64,000 bases of DNA from Bacteroidales bacterium (GCA_017395245.1 JAFPVR010000083.1:1-64000); one strand, 5' to 3'; shown: positions 30,077-38,293, counted from the stretch's first letter. Numbers and translations: made by a program. The notes: generated from the sequence alone by a model not told the origin.

Positions 30077-31756
30077 TTATTGATTGTTAGTTGCTTGTGA
30101 TGATTTTAACATTTCTCGGGCGGCCAATATGGACGATTCGGTGCGGCTTTCACCGCTCATCATGGTGGCAATCATCCGCTCGCGCCCCGGCATGTCCAAT
30201 TCTTCGATGTTTGTAAACGTCTGGTTGTCGGTAGTCTGTTTATACACAAGCAGATGCTGTCCGCCGCAGGCCGCAATTTGCGGGAGGTGCGTGATGGCGA
30301 TGACCTGATGTTTTACGGCTAACTGGCGCATCATCTGCCCGACTTTCGAGGCGGTCTCGCCGGAGATACCTGTGTCAATCTCGTCGAAGATGATGGTGGG
30401 CAGGTACATGGAGTCGGTGATGATCGACTTGAGACAGAGCATGATGCGCGACATTTCGCCGCCGGATGCAATGCGGGCGATGTCGGCGGGTGCAACACCG
30501 GCGTTCGCGCTGAACAGGAACGTGGCTGTGTCACGGCCGTTTTCGCGCAGCTCCTCACCCTCCTCAATGTTGACGGTGAAACGGCTGCCGGACATGCCCA
30601 ACTGTTGCAGCCGCTCCTCCATCGCTTTTACAAGCGCGGGCACAGCCGCCTTCCGCGATGCTGACAACTGTGTGGCCAAGGTTTTCGCATTTTCGGCTAA
30701 TTGGGATACAAGCGTCTCGTATTCAGTGAGTTTTTCTTTTTCGTCGGTGTAAGTGGCAACCTCTTGCTGCAACGTCTCCAAGAGGGAAAGCAGTGCGGCG
30801 TTGTCTTCCGCATGGTACTTGTTTTGCAGTGAGAAAAGGAGGTCGAGACGCTCGTTGAGTTGGTCGGTGAGTTCGGGGTTGACCTCCACGGCGTCGTTTT
30901 TGCGCGACATCTCGTAGGAAAGATCCTGCGCTTCCGCCGTCAGCCCGTCGATGCGCTGGTTGAAGGCGGCGTATTCGGCCCCGAGGCTCTCCAACGCACG
31001 GCACTCCTGCCGCAGCGACTTCAGCATATATAAGATATTGTCACCCTCCTGTTCCGAGAGGATGCGGGTGGCATTGAACAGATGCGATTTTATAGTCTCC
31101 GCATGCGTCAACTCCTTGATTCGCTGTTCAATTTCCGTCTGTTCATCGGGTTGCAGCTGTGCTTTTTCCAACTCTTCGATGGTGAAGCAGTTGTAGTCGT
31201 AACGCAGGGCCGCCTCCGCGCACCGCTGTTTGAGCGTCTCGTAGGCTGCCTTTTGGGTCTGCCATTCGTGCAACGCCTGTTGATACTGCCATAGAACTTC
31301 TTGATTCTGAGCAAACTGGTCAATCAGCCTTAGACGGAAGCCAGCGTTTTGGAGCATCAAGGTCTGGTGCTGCGAGTGGATGTCCACCAATAGGGAAGCG
31401 ACCGCTTTGAGCGTGGCGAGATTCACGGGCGTGTCGTTGATGAAAGCCCGTGACTTTCCATGCTCGTTGATTTCCCGACGGATGATAGTCTCGTCTTGAT
31501 AATCTAGATCGTATTGTTGAAAAAGGGTTTGCAGGTTGAGCCCGCTTACGTTGAAGGTCGCCTCCACGATGCATTTGCGGGTTTTGTCGAACAGCACATC
31601 GGTGTCGGCGCGGTTGCCGAGAATCAGCGACAGGGCGCCCATGAGGATGGACTTGCCCGCGCCGGTCTCACCCGTGATGACGGTCAGGCCTTGCCGGAAT
31701 GGAATTTCCAAAGACCGGATAATCGCATAATTCTCTATTTGCAGGGAGGTCAGCAT
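30077..31756 (-). CDS. recN: DNA repair protein RecN
   Basis: 559 aa, usual RecN length. The N-terminal SMC-like ATPase half has MLTSLQIENYAIIRSLEIPF and Walker A GETGAGKSILMGALSLILG (about residues 29-47). A long coiled coil follows (about 150-360). The C-terminal half has ASGGEMSRIMLCLKSI (signature) and IIFDEIDTGISGETASKVGQMM (Walker B). RecN acts in double-strand break repair. Gene order DUF4835-recN behind coaBC is typical of Bacteroidota. The gap to the upstream DUF4835 gene is 5 nt. Confidence 0.97.
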   Translation of the reverse strand: MLTSLQIENYAIIRSLEIPFRQGLTVITGETGAGKSILMGALSLILGNRADTDVLFDKTRKCIVEATFNVSGLNLQTLFQQYDLDYQDETIIRREINEHGKSRAFINDTPVNLATLKAVASLLVDIHSQHQTLMLQNAGFRLRLIDQFAQNQEVLWQYQQALHEWQTQKAAYETLKQRCAEAALRYDYNCFTIEELEKAQLQPDEQTEIEQRIKELTHAETIKSHLFNATRILSEQEGDNILYMLKSLRQECRALESLGAEYAAFNQRIDGLTAEAQDLSYEMSRKNDAVEVNPELTDQLNERLDLLFSLQNKYHAEDNAALLSLLETLQQEVATYTDEKEKLTEYETLVSQLAENAKTLATQLSASRKAAVPALVKAMEERLQQLGMSGSRFTVNIEEGEELRENGRDTATFLFSANAGVAPADIARIASGGEMSRIMLCLKSIITDSMYLPTIIFDEIDTGISGETASKVGQMMRQLAVKHQVIAITHLPQIAACGGQHLLVYKQTTDNQTFTNIEELDMPGRERMIATMMSGESRTESSILAAREMLKSSQATNNQ

Positions 31757-31761
31757 CGCGA

Positions 31762-32664
31762 TTACTTGGATGCGGTGTTGATGGCGTCGTAGGCGGAGGA
31801 GTTGGTCGGGTCGATCTGTTTCATGATGTTGATGACCTGGGTTTTCTCCGACGGCATACCCTCCTTGAAGATGTTGATGATTTCGTCCTTCTTGGTGTTC
31901 AGGATGATGCGGACGGCGGCGAGATTCGACTTCTGAGCGTTGACCTGTTGAAGCAGCTTGAGACTTTCGAGAATGACGGCGCGGCCTGCGTCGGGGGTCT
32001 CGTACATCACGTCCAGGCCGAGACGATGGTACTGGTAGTAGAAGTCGTGGAGTTTGCTGTAGGTGCTGTTGGTGAAGTTTTCGGTGATCCAGTAGCGGTT
32101 GTTCTGTCCGCTTTCGGCCACGTTCCAGCCCGCCTCTTTCGAATTAATGTTGACAATGTTCTGGCATTTGCCGTAATAGGGAGAACCGCCGTTTTGCGAG
32201 AAAGAATCCAGCTCCACTGCAATGAAGAGGTTGAGGTAGTAGGCGATGAGGGAGGTGAGGTCCGACAGGTTGGAGTTCTCTTCAAACTCCAACTCGTCGC
32301 CGTCGGAGTAACGGAATTTCACTTTTTTATCTTGGAAACTCAACAGTGTGGTTTTGTAACTGGCCTTATACACAGGACGTTGCAAAACTAAGGTGGCGGT
32401 ACCTTCGTATTCGTCGCCCGACTCTTTAGTCAGGTTGATGGTGATGGAGCACTCGATGCGTTCGTTTTGCTTCAGGTTGTATTGGCACCATTTGCGGTCG
32501 TGGACAAAAGTATAAAGCTTCTGCCGCATCTCATTGTATCGCTGTTGGTTACCCGAGCTTGAGATTTGGTTGGCGTTGATGGACACGGCACACTGGAAGT
32601 CTTGGGCTTTCAGCGTGGAGAGGGCCATCAGCGTGATGATGAAAAGTCCGATGATGCGTTTCAT
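31762..32664 (-). CDS. DUF4835 family protein (PorD-like, T9SS-associated)
   Basis: 300 aa with a signal peptide (LFIITLMALSTLKAQ). QDFQCAVSINANQISSSGNQQRYNEMRQKLYTFVHDRKW is the family opening, followed by ECSITINLTKES, a central FEENSNLSDLTSLIAYYLNLFIAVELDSFSQNGG and a C-terminal helical part. DUF4835 is conserved between coaBC and recN in Bacteroidota, and the family has been linked to the type IX secretion system as PorD; I name this from memory of the family, not from a search. It fits the two sorting-domain proteins in the window. Periplasmic. Confidence 0.85.
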   Translation of the reverse strand: MKRIIGLFIITLMALSTLKAQDFQCAVSINANQISSSGNQQRYNEMRQKLYTFVHDRKWCQYNLKQNERIECSITINLTKESGDEYEGTATLVLQRPVYKASYKTTLLSFQDKKVKFRYSDGDELEFEENSNLSDLTSLIAYYLNLFIAVELDSFSQNGGSPYYGKCQNIVNINSKEAGWNVAESGQNNRYWITENFTNSTYSKLHDFYYQYHRLGLDVMYETPDAGRAVILESLKLLQQVNAQKSNLAAVRIILNTKKDEIINIFKEGMPSEKTQVINIMKQIDPTNSSAYDAINTASK

Positions 32665-32679
32665 AGTTGGTGGTTTGGT

Positions 32680-33876
32680 TTATTTTTGGATGTACATAAG
32701 GGCGGTTTGAAGGATTTCTTCGGCAATTTCCTGTTTGCTTTTGAGCTCGCTGGCAAACTCGCGGCCGTCCTTGCTGAAGATGGTCACCTGGTTGGTGGCG
32801 GTCCGGAAACCAGCGCCGGCCGTCCGCAGGGAATTAAGAACGATGAGGTCGGCGTTTTTATTGTGCAGTTTCTTTTTGGCATTCTCCACCTCGTTTTCGG
32901 TCTCTAAGGCGAAACCGATTAGCAACTGGTTGTCACGCTTGATTTTCCCGACGGAGGCTAAGATATCTTTCGTCCGGACCAGTTCCACGGCCATTCCAGC
33001 CTGCTCCTTCTTGATTTTCTCGGGAGCCGGATGTGCGGGCGTGTAGTCGGCAACAGCGGCGGACATAATGACAATATCCTGTTGGTCAACGATTTTCATG
33101 CATTGTTGATACATTTCCTCGGCCGTTTTGACATCCACGCGGTGAATGTTGGGATGCTTTGCGGTGCAGCTCGAAGGGCCGGAGACAATCGTGACTTGGG
33201 CGCCTTTGCGTGCGGCGGCCTCGGCCAGGCAGAACCCCATCAGGCCGGAGGAGTGGTTGCCGATGAAGCGCACGGGGTCGATGGGTTCGTAAGTCGGCCC
33301 GGCGGTGATGAGCACGCGCTTGTCCTGCAGCGTATGGTCGTTGGCAAGTTCCTCGTCCACCCGCTCGAAAATCTCCTCAGGCTCCTGCATCCGTCCGCTG
33401 CCGGTGGTGCCGCAGGCCAGAAATCCTTCATTTGGGGTGAGAATATGGCACCCACGTTCGTGAAGCAGTCGTATATTGTCTTGAACCACAGTGTTTTCGA
33501 ACATGTTGCTGTTCATCGCCGGAGCGAGGAATACGGGCTTCTTGACGGCCAGGAAAAGGGTGGATAGCGCATCGTCGGCGATACCGTGTGCGAATTTGCC
33601 GAGGATGTTGGCTGTGGCGGGGGCGACCACAAGGGCGTCGGCCCAGTCGGCCAGGGCGATGTGCTCGACCTCCATCGTGCGGTTCGGGTCGAACATGTCG
33701 GTGTAGAGCTTGTTCTGAGACAGCGTCTCGATGGTCAGCGGGGTGACAAATTGCAGGGCGTTGCGTGTGGCGGTGACACGCACCTCGTAGCCGCCCTTCT
33801 TGAACAGCCGGATGAGTTGCATCGTCTTGTACGCCGCGATGCCGCCAGATATGCCGATGACCACGTGTTTGCCCAT
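32680..33876 (-). CDS. coaBC: Bifunctional phosphopantothenoylcysteine decarboxylase / phosphopantothenate-cysteine ligase
   Basis: 398 aa from the ATG at 33876; the TTG at 33882 is rejected. N-terminal CoaC flavoprotein: GKHVVIGISGGIAAYKTM (FMN binding), PAMNSNMFENTVV and FLACGTTGSGRMQEP (substrate clamp with the catalytic Cys). C-terminal CoaB: KRVLITAGPTYEPIDPVRFIGNHSSGLMG and MAVELVRTKDILASVGK. It makes 4'-phosphopantetheine in two steps of CoA synthesis in the cytoplasm. It lies between rpoZ and the DUF4835 gene with gaps of 13 and 15 nt. Confidence 0.97.
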   Translation of the reverse strand: MGKHVVIGISGGIAAYKTMQLIRLFKKGGYEVRVTATRNALQFVTPLTIETLSQNKLYTDMFDPNRTMEVEHIALADWADALVVAPATANILGKFAHGIADDALSTLFLAVKKPVFLAPAMNSNMFENTVVQDNIRLLHERGCHILTPNEGFLACGTTGSGRMQEPEEIFERVDEELANDHTLQDKRVLITAGPTYEPIDPVRFIGNHSSGLMGFCLAEAAARKGAQVTIVSGPSSCTAKHPNIHRVDVKTAEEMYQQCMKIVDQQDIVIMSAAVADYTPAHPAPEKIKKEQAGMAVELVRTKDILASVGKIKRDNQLLIGFALETENEVENAKKKLHNKNADLIVLNSLRTAGAGFRTATNQVTIFSKDGREFASELKSKQEIAEEILQTALMYIQK

Positions 33877-33889
33877 AACCAAATGATTG

Positions 33890-34216
33890 TTATTCGGTTA
33901 TGTCTTTGAAATAGATTTGACCCTCTTCAAACTCATGCAGGGCGAGCTGCGTGGGCTTGGGCAGTTGCTCGTACATTCTCGACAGCTCGATTTGCTCGCG
34001 GTTCTCATAGACTTCCTCGCCAGAACGCTCTTGCGGAGCCTGCAGATGCGAATTCTCCTGGAACTCTTGCTTCAGCTCGGCGGCAATCTGGTCGGCGCGT
34101 TTCGACATAATCACGATGCTCTTGTAGAAGTTGCCCGTTTCTTTGTCGTATTTGCGGATGTCCTTCGTCTTGGCAAAGAGGTCAATTTTCAGTTTTTTAT
34201 AATCTAAGGCTTTCAT
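33890..34216 (-). CDS. rpoZ: RNA polymerase omega subunit, Bacteroidota type
   Basis: 108 aa. MKALDYKKLKIDLFAKTKDIRKYDKETGNFYKSIVIMSKRADQIAAELKQEF contains the Rpb6/omega core (IVIMSKRADQIA), followed by an acidic linker and a C-terminal LALHEFEEGQIYFKDITE. Omega helps assemble RNA polymerase. Its place between bamD and coaBC is the phylum norm. Confidence 0.92.
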   Translation of the reverse strand: MKALDYKKLKIDLFAKTKDIRKYDKETGNFYKSIVIMSKRADQIAAELKQEFQENSHLQAPQERSGEEVYENREQIELSRMYEQLPKPTQLALHEFEEGQIYFKDITE

Positions 34217-34226
34217 TTATAAGGGT

Positions 34227-35141
34227 TTAATTTGGTTTGTTCTTGTATTTTTCTAACTGCTTGGTAACGTCTTGGGCGATTTTCTCCGTCTCCTTGGCAT
34301 ATTTGCTGTCGGGGTAGTTGAGGATCATGCGTTGGCAGGCATCGAGGCAGGCTTTGAGGCGTTCAGCTTTCTTGCGTTCGGTACTGCGTCGAGCATACTC
34401 GTAGTTATTGAGCACCAGATAATAGACAGCCTCGGGCATGAGCGGGGAGTAGGCATAATCGTTGAAGAAATTCTTCGCTGCAATTTGGCAGGCCTCGTAG
34501 TGGTCGGTGTCGTAGTAGAGCTTGACTATCTCCAGATCCTTGCGGGCCAGTTTGAGGCGCAGGTCGTCGAGCATGACATTGCACTCCTCCACGTGTTTGT
34601 TGTCGGGGTAGGCCTGCAGGAACGCCTTGATCTGCTCGATGGCGTAGTCGGTGTTGGACTGGTCGAGGCTGTAGTCGGGGCTGGTCTTGTAAACGGCTTC
34701 AATGCAGCGGAAAAAGGCATCCTCGGTGTGCTCGGAGTTGGGATAGCGGCGCACGTAGTCGCGGAAGTGGAGGGCGGCCATGTTGTAGTCGCCGTTTTGG
34801 TAATAGGAGTCGGCGAAGAGGAAGAGGATGGTGTCGGCGCGCGGGGTGCCGAGTGACAGGGGGTAGAGTTCTTGGAAGAGGCCGGCTGCGGAGAGCCACT
34901 GGCGGTTGTCATAGAACTTCATGGCGCGGGCGTAGTGCTGGTCGAATGTCTCGAACGTGACGCGCTTGTTGCCCAAGCGGCTGACCTTGGCGGGTTTCGT
35001 CTTGGTCGGGCGTACCGTGTCCGTCTGCGCGGCCGCGGTCGGCACAACTGTGTCCACTTCGCAGCGGAAGTCCGCGGCACAGACATCCACCGCAAAGCAT
35101 AACAGTATAACTATCAATATGTTATAAGTCTTCTTTGCCAT
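34227..35141 (-). CDS. bamD: Outer-membrane assembly protein BamD, with atypical signal
   Basis: 304 aa. Tetratricopeptide-like repeats match BamD: FYDNRQWLSAAGLFQELYPL, LFLFADSYYQNGDYNMAALHFRDYVRRYPNSEHTEDAFFRC, SNTDYAIEQIKAFLQAYPDNKHVEECNVML, YDTDHYEACQIAAKNFFNDYAYSPLMPEAVYYL. The N-terminus MAKKTYNILIVILLCFAVDVCAADFRC has no good lipobox: the Cys at 21 follows VDV. This differs from usual lipoprotein BamD. A frame from 35207 is excluded because the promoter is at 35157-35188. It opens the long minus-strand operon. BamD acts with BamA in beta-barrel insertion. Confidence 0.88.
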   Translation of the reverse strand: MAKKTYNILIVILLCFAVDVCAADFRCEVDTVVPTAAAQTDTVRPTKTKPAKVSRLGNKRVTFETFDQHYARAMKFYDNRQWLSAAGLFQELYPLSLGTPRADTILFLFADSYYQNGDYNMAALHFRDYVRRYPNSEHTEDAFFRCIEAVYKTSPDYSLDQSNTDYAIEQIKAFLQAYPDNKHVEECNVMLDDLRLKLARKDLEIVKLYYDTDHYEACQIAAKNFFNDYAYSPLMPEAVYYLVLNNYEYARRSTERKKAERLKACLDACQRMILNYPDSKYAKETEKIAQDVTKQLEKYKNKPN

Positions 35142-35156
35142 TTTGAAAAAACCGCG

Positions 35157-35188
35157 CAAATATACTGTTTTTTTTGTATCTTTGCCAA
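35157..35188 (-). promoter_or_regulatory. Promoter of the bamD operon, overlapping a divergent promoter
   Basis: Minus strand: TATATTTG (35164-35157) with TTG at 35188-35186 and a 21-nt spacer; bamD starts 16 nt further at 35141. Its -33 element lies just past the plus-strand -7 box at 35177-35184, so the two polymerases would compete. Confidence 0.65.
35177..35184 (+). promoter_or_regulatory. -7 box of the DUF6913-dapA operon
   Basis: TATCTTTG, 29 nt before the ATG at 35213. A TTG at 35143-35145 is too far to be a normal -33 element, so the upstream half is unclear. Confidence 0.55.
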
Positions 35189-35212
35189 TTCTTTTTGACA
35201 AGACCATTTTGT

Positions 35213-35743
35213 ATGTTCGACAGGATAAAGAAACACTTCCTCCACAAGCACATTGAGGCGCAGGAACCCAATAAAATCAGGGCGGTTTGTTCCTTGCAGA
35301 ACGCCGCCACCGTTGGTATGCTCTGCGAAATCACCGACGAGGATTCGTACAAGGCCATCTTCCGCATATTCACCAAATTGCAGGAGTCTGGCAAGGTGGT
35401 GCATCTCATCGGCTACATCGACGAGAAATACGTGCCTTTCTATTGCCTGCAGCAGCTTTCCGCCGACTATTTCTGCCAGAAGCAGCTCACTTGGTGCGGT
35501 GAACCGAACGTGGTGCAGGTCACCGATTTCATGCAGCGCGATTTCGACATCCTTTTGGACTTCAACTACCGCTATCACGCGCCAATCGAGACGATTCTCG
35601 CTACTGCGCACTCCAAATTCGTCATCGGCAGCTGCGCCGACTACAAGGACATCTACGACCTCTACATCCAGACCGAGAGCGGTAACTACAACCAATTTCT
35701 GAACTCCACCTTCAACTATACCCAAAAACTTTCCGGAAAATGA
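35213..35743 (+). CDS. DUF6913-like protein linked to dapA
   Basis: 176 aa from the ATG at 35213, since the longer frame from 35174 starts before the promoter's transcription start. MFDRIKKHFLHKHI is followed by a small alpha/beta domain (KIRAVCSLQNAATVGMLCEITDEDSYKAIFRIFTKLQESGKVVHLIGYID...VQVTDFMQRDFDILLDFNYRYHAPIETILATAHSKFVIGSCADY). It matches the family found before dapA in Bacteroidota; function unknown. The stop overlaps the dapA start by 4 nt (ATGA), so translation is coupled. Confidence 0.78.
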   Translation: MFDRIKKHFLHKHIEAQEPNKIRAVCSLQNAATVGMLCEITDEDSYKAIFRIFTKLQESGKVVHLIGYIDEKYVPFYCLQQLSADYFCQKQLTWCGEPNVVQVTDFMQRDFDILLDFNYRYHAPIETILATAHSKFVIGSCADYKDIYDLYIQTESGNYNQFLNSTFNYTQKLSGK

Positions 35744-36678
35744 GACCAGACGTGCAGAATACTTTCAAAGGCTTGGGCGTAGCCTTGATCACGCCTTTCA
35801 AGAGAGACGGGCAAATTGATTTCACCCGACTGTCAGAGCTGGTCGACCGCGTGATTGACAACGGGGTGGATTACTTGCTCGCCCTCGGCACCACGAGCGA
35901 GTACCCGACGCTCGCACCTGACGAGAAGGATGATGTCCTGCGCTGTATCTTGGAGACCAACGCCAAGCGCCTGCCCGTGATGGTGGGTCTCGGCGGCCCC
36001 AACACGCAGTTCATGATTCGCAAGTTAGACCACCTCTCCGCTTTCGACGTGGATGCCATCTTGACGGTGACCCCTTATTACAACAAGCCGTCGCAAGCGG
36101 GCTTAGTGGCTCACTATAAGACCTTTGCCGCTGCTACCGACATGCCGGTGTTCCTTTACAACGTGCCTGGCCGTACCTCTTGCAACTTAGAGGCCGCCAC
36201 CACGCTTCGTATTGCTGAGGAGTGTCCCAACGTGGTCGGCATCAAGGAGGCTTCCGGCATGATGAAGCAGATTCTGCAGCTCATCGCCAAACGTCCCGAA
36301 GGATTCCTCGTGATTTCCGGTGACGACCTGCTCACCCTCCCGCTCATGGCTGCCGGTGCCGACGGACTTATCTCCGTGATGGCCAACGCGTTCCCGAAGA
36401 AGGTTGCCGACATGGTGCATCACATTATGCGACAGGAGTTAGACGAAGCCCGTGCCATTCACCAGCAGCTCGTCCCGCTCACCATCGACTGCTTCAAGGA
36501 GGGCAGTCCCGCCGGCGTGAAGGCCATCATGTCTGCCATGAGCCTCATCGACAATGCCTTGCGCTTGCCGTTGGTACCAGTATCGGATAAATTGCAAGAG
36601 GAAATTGTCGGGTTGTTGCGATTTCTCTCGCAAATCTCACAGATTTTTGCCGATTTGCGTAGGAATAATCTGCGTTAA
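35740..36678 (+). CDS. dapA: 4-hydroxy-tetrahydrodipicolinate synthase with repeat-derived tail
   Basis: 312 aa. GLGVALITPFKRDGQIDF, LALGTTSEYPTL (TTGE-type pocket), LTVTPYYNKPSQAGL, FLYNVPGRTSCNLEA (Tyr140) and VVGIKEASGMMKQI (Schiff-base Lys169) are the DapA landmarks. It condenses pyruvate with aspartate semialdehyde in lysine/diaminopimelate synthesis. The expected end is near LQEEI (residue about 290). The following residues, GLLRFLSQISQIFADLRRNNLR, come mostly from an intergenic-type repeat (CGCAAATCTCACAGATTT, AATCTGCGTTAATCCGCG), so the gene has gained a non-homologous tail. It is coupled to the DUF6913 gene by a 4-nt overlap. Confidence 0.95.
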   Translation: MRPDVQNTFKGLGVALITPFKRDGQIDFTRLSELVDRVIDNGVDYLLALGTTSEYPTLAPDEKDDVLRCILETNAKRLPVMVGLGGPNTQFMIRKLDHLSAFDVDAILTVTPYYNKPSQAGLVAHYKTFAAATDMPVFLYNVPGRTSCNLEAATTLRIAEECPNVVGIKEASGMMKQILQLIAKRPEGFLVISGDDLLTLPLMAAGADGLISVMANAFPKKVADMVHHIMRQELDEARAIHQQLVPLTIDCFKEGSPAGVKAIMSAMSLIDNALRLPLVPVSDKLQEEIVGLLRFLSQISQIFADLRRNNLR

Positions 36679-36706
36679 TCCGCGAGTTCTGCGGGAGATA
36701 ACTTCC
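36619..36706 (+). repeat. Intergenic-type repeat overlapping the dapA 3' end
   Basis: Segments TCGCAAATCTCACAGATTTT, GCCGATTTGCG, AATAATCTGCGTTAATCCGC and GAGTTCTGCGGGAGATAA are variants of an 'AATCTGCG' motif in both orientations. I recognise this style from other Bacteroidales intergenic sequences, but that is memory only. About 55 nt lie inside dapA. Confidence 0.6.
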
Positions 36707-36745
36707 GCTTCTTTGCCTTGGGGGTTGCTGGCCAGTTACAGGGTG

Positions 36746-37054
36746 CTATTCGTTGTAACTCATCTTATCTTCCGCCACTTTGTGTGAAATCTCCTCTCCT
36801 GTGCTATAAGCGGGTACACTGTGTTCGTAAAGGAATTCTGGAGCGAAGTCAACCCCATTATACCATTCCAAGGTCCATGAAGTCAACCCGAATTGCACAA
36901 AATTGCGTTTATCTCTTAATTCGTCATAGAATTTTCCATGCAATAAAGGATCAAAATCAACGAGACGGACGTCTCCGTTATTGAATTCGAGTTTCATCAC
37001 GTAGTCGTGAAGATACTCCACGTCAACCACTCTTTTCAAACCATAATCTTCCAT
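36746..37054 (-). CDS. DUF2442 family protein
   Basis: 102 aa. VVDVEYLHDYVMKLEFNNGDVRLVDFDPLLHGKFYDELRDKRNFVQFGLTSWTLEWYNGVDFAPEFLY has the DUF2442 pattern (strand, NGD turn, then WxxGxDxxPExLY). It follows the DUF4160 gene by 4 nt. Such pairs are common in bacteria and have been proposed to be toxin-antitoxin-like; no activity is known for these two. It converges on dapA. Confidence 0.85.
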   Translation of the reverse strand: MEDYGLKRVVDVEYLHDYVMKLEFNNGDVRLVDFDPLLHGKFYDELRDKRNFVQFGLTSWTLEWYNGVDFAPEFLYEHSVPAYSTGEEISHKVAEDKMSYNE

Positions 37055-37058
37055 AACA

Positions 37059-37316
37059 CTACTCTAAAGGTTTAATAGGCAACGGTTCCAATCCATTTTT
37101 CAGTCGGTTCCAATTGTCAAGAATCTCATCGTAATGCAAATCTATCCATTGGTAAACTTTCACAAGTTCCTTGCGTGCCAACTGTCCTGTAACTAAACCG
37201 TTTTTAATAGTTATTGATGCCCTCCTGTCGCCATACCTGACATGTATATGAGGTGGATTATGATCATCCGCAAACATTAAGATGATAATACCATAGAATC
37301 GACTGACTTCGGGCAT
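37059..37316 (-). CDS. DUF4160 family protein
   Basis: 85 aa from the ATG at 37316 (MPEVSRFYGIIILMFADDHNPPHIHVRYGDRRASITI). The DUF4160 hallmark is the N-terminal F-Y-G-I followed by DHxPPHIHV(R)YG. A frame from 37400 is ruled out by the -7 box at 37342-37349. It precedes the DUF2442 gene by 4 nt, forming a two-gene unit. Function unknown; the paired partner and small size recall toxin-antitoxin modules. Confidence 0.88.
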   Translation of the reverse strand: MPEVSRFYGIIILMFADDHNPPHIHVRYGDRRASITIKNGLVTGQLARKELVKVYQWIDLHYDEILDNWNRLKNGLEPLPIKPLE

Positions 37317-37341
37317 AGTTGTTTTCGTTTTAATTGAGCGG

Positions 37342-37349
37342 CAAAGATA
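37342..37349 (-). promoter_or_regulatory. -7 box of the DUF4160-DUF2442 unit
   Basis: TATCTTTG on the minus strand, 26 nt upstream of the ATG at 37316. Confidence 0.5.
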
Positions 37350-37413
37350 TACTTTTTTCCTGCAGATATTGAAGTCTAACGCAGAAAAATTTAGACACAT
37401 TGGAGAAAAAGAT

Positions 37414-37421
37414 TATTTTTG
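37414..37421 (+). promoter_or_regulatory. -7 box of the membrane-protein gene
   Basis: TATTTTTG, 28 nt before the ATG at 37449; no clear -33 element. Confidence 0.5.
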
Positions 37422-37448
37422 CGCCGCAATAAAAGAAATTGTTTTGTC

Positions 37449-38192
37449 ATGTTGTTTTTCGAGAAATTCGAAAAGGTGTTTATAAGAATATCAGCCCTCC
37501 TCTTGGCGCTGATCTTCGCCTTGGTGCCGTTTCTTTTCATTAGAGAAAAACTGTCAGACCCATTATGGTCGCCTAGTTTCTTTACCTATCTCGTTATATT
37601 GCTGATGGTTGGGGGAGCGTTGTACATGCTCTACGTTACACTGTTTTACGATCGGATAAGACGCAAGTGGGAATTACAAGACCGAATGCGCAAACGGGAA
37701 CTGCTTAAGGAACTGGCTGCCGTTAAGGAGGAACGGTTCCGCAACCCTGTGGACACTACCACCGTTATCCTGTTGGACAACGTGACCGATTACGAACAGT
37801 TGGAGAATGTGATTTTGGACAGTATGGCTGAGGATGAAGGCACACTCGAAAATGTTCCTTTGCTGTGGAAACGAGGAGAAGAACGTTGTGCCATCACATT
37901 TCCATGCGGCGTGTCACGACAGGTACTTTGCGATCTGGCAGATGATATCTGGTGTTTTTGTTCCTGTACCGTGCAAGTATGGTGTCAACCGGAACTGTTC
38001 AAAAAGCATATTGGAGAATGGCTGTACCTCTGTTTCGGGGCGGAAGATTTGTTAATTGCCATCACTGAAGACGAAACGCAATGGAATATCAACCCTGAAG
38101 ATGCCATGCTGTATCGATCCGAAAGGCACGACCGATTTTTTCAACCTCGCCCGGAAATCGATTGGACGAGATTGGAAAAAATGTTGATATAG
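37449..38192 (+). CDS. Hypothetical membrane protein with charged cytoplasmic domain
   Basis: 247 aa from the ATG at 37449; the TTG at 37419 falls in the promoter box. Two hydrophobic segments (RISALLLALIFALVPFLF and SFFTYLVILLMVGGALYMLYVTLF) are followed by a charged helix (DRIRRKWELQDRMRKRELLKELAAVKEERF) and a soluble alpha/beta region with several Cys residues (FPCGVSRQVLCDLADDIWCFCSCTVQVWCQPELF). I do not recognise the family. It is a single-gene unit flanked by a family B-type repeat on its 3' side. Confidence 0.65.
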   Translation: MLFFEKFEKVFIRISALLLALIFALVPFLFIREKLSDPLWSPSFFTYLVILLMVGGALYMLYVTLFYDRIRRKWELQDRMRKRELLKELAAVKEERFRNPVDTTTVILLDNVTDYEQLENVILDSMAEDEGTLENVPLLWKRGEERCAITFPCGVSRQVLCDLADDIWCFCSCTVQVWCQPELFKKHIGEWLYLCFGAEDLLIAITEDETQWNINPEDAMLYRSERHDRFFQPRPEIDWTRLEKMLI

Positions 38193-38194
38193 TT

Positions 38195-38293
38195 GCGTGT
38201 TTTCAACACGCTCATCGCGTACGCGCACACCACTCCCCACACTGCGGCCTTTCGGCCTTGTATGGGGTTATTGAAATATCGTGCTTTCAGCAC
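38195..38293 (+). repeat. Family B-like palindromic region
   Basis: Three hairpins: GCGTGT-TTTCA-ACACGC (38195-38211), CCCCACACTGCGGCC-TTTC-GGCC...TATGGGG (38235-38267) and GTGC-TTTCA-GCAC (38281-38293). The central one is a variant of the family B hairpin at 40363 and 43649. It starts 2 nt past the stop of the membrane-protein gene and lies between convergent genes. Confidence 0.8.

Noticed and set aside
33902-34216. Alternative longer start for rpoZ or a fusion with coaBC
   Set aside because: The family N-terminus MKALDYKKLKIDLF is at the annotated ATG, and a 13-nt gap with a stop separates the genes.
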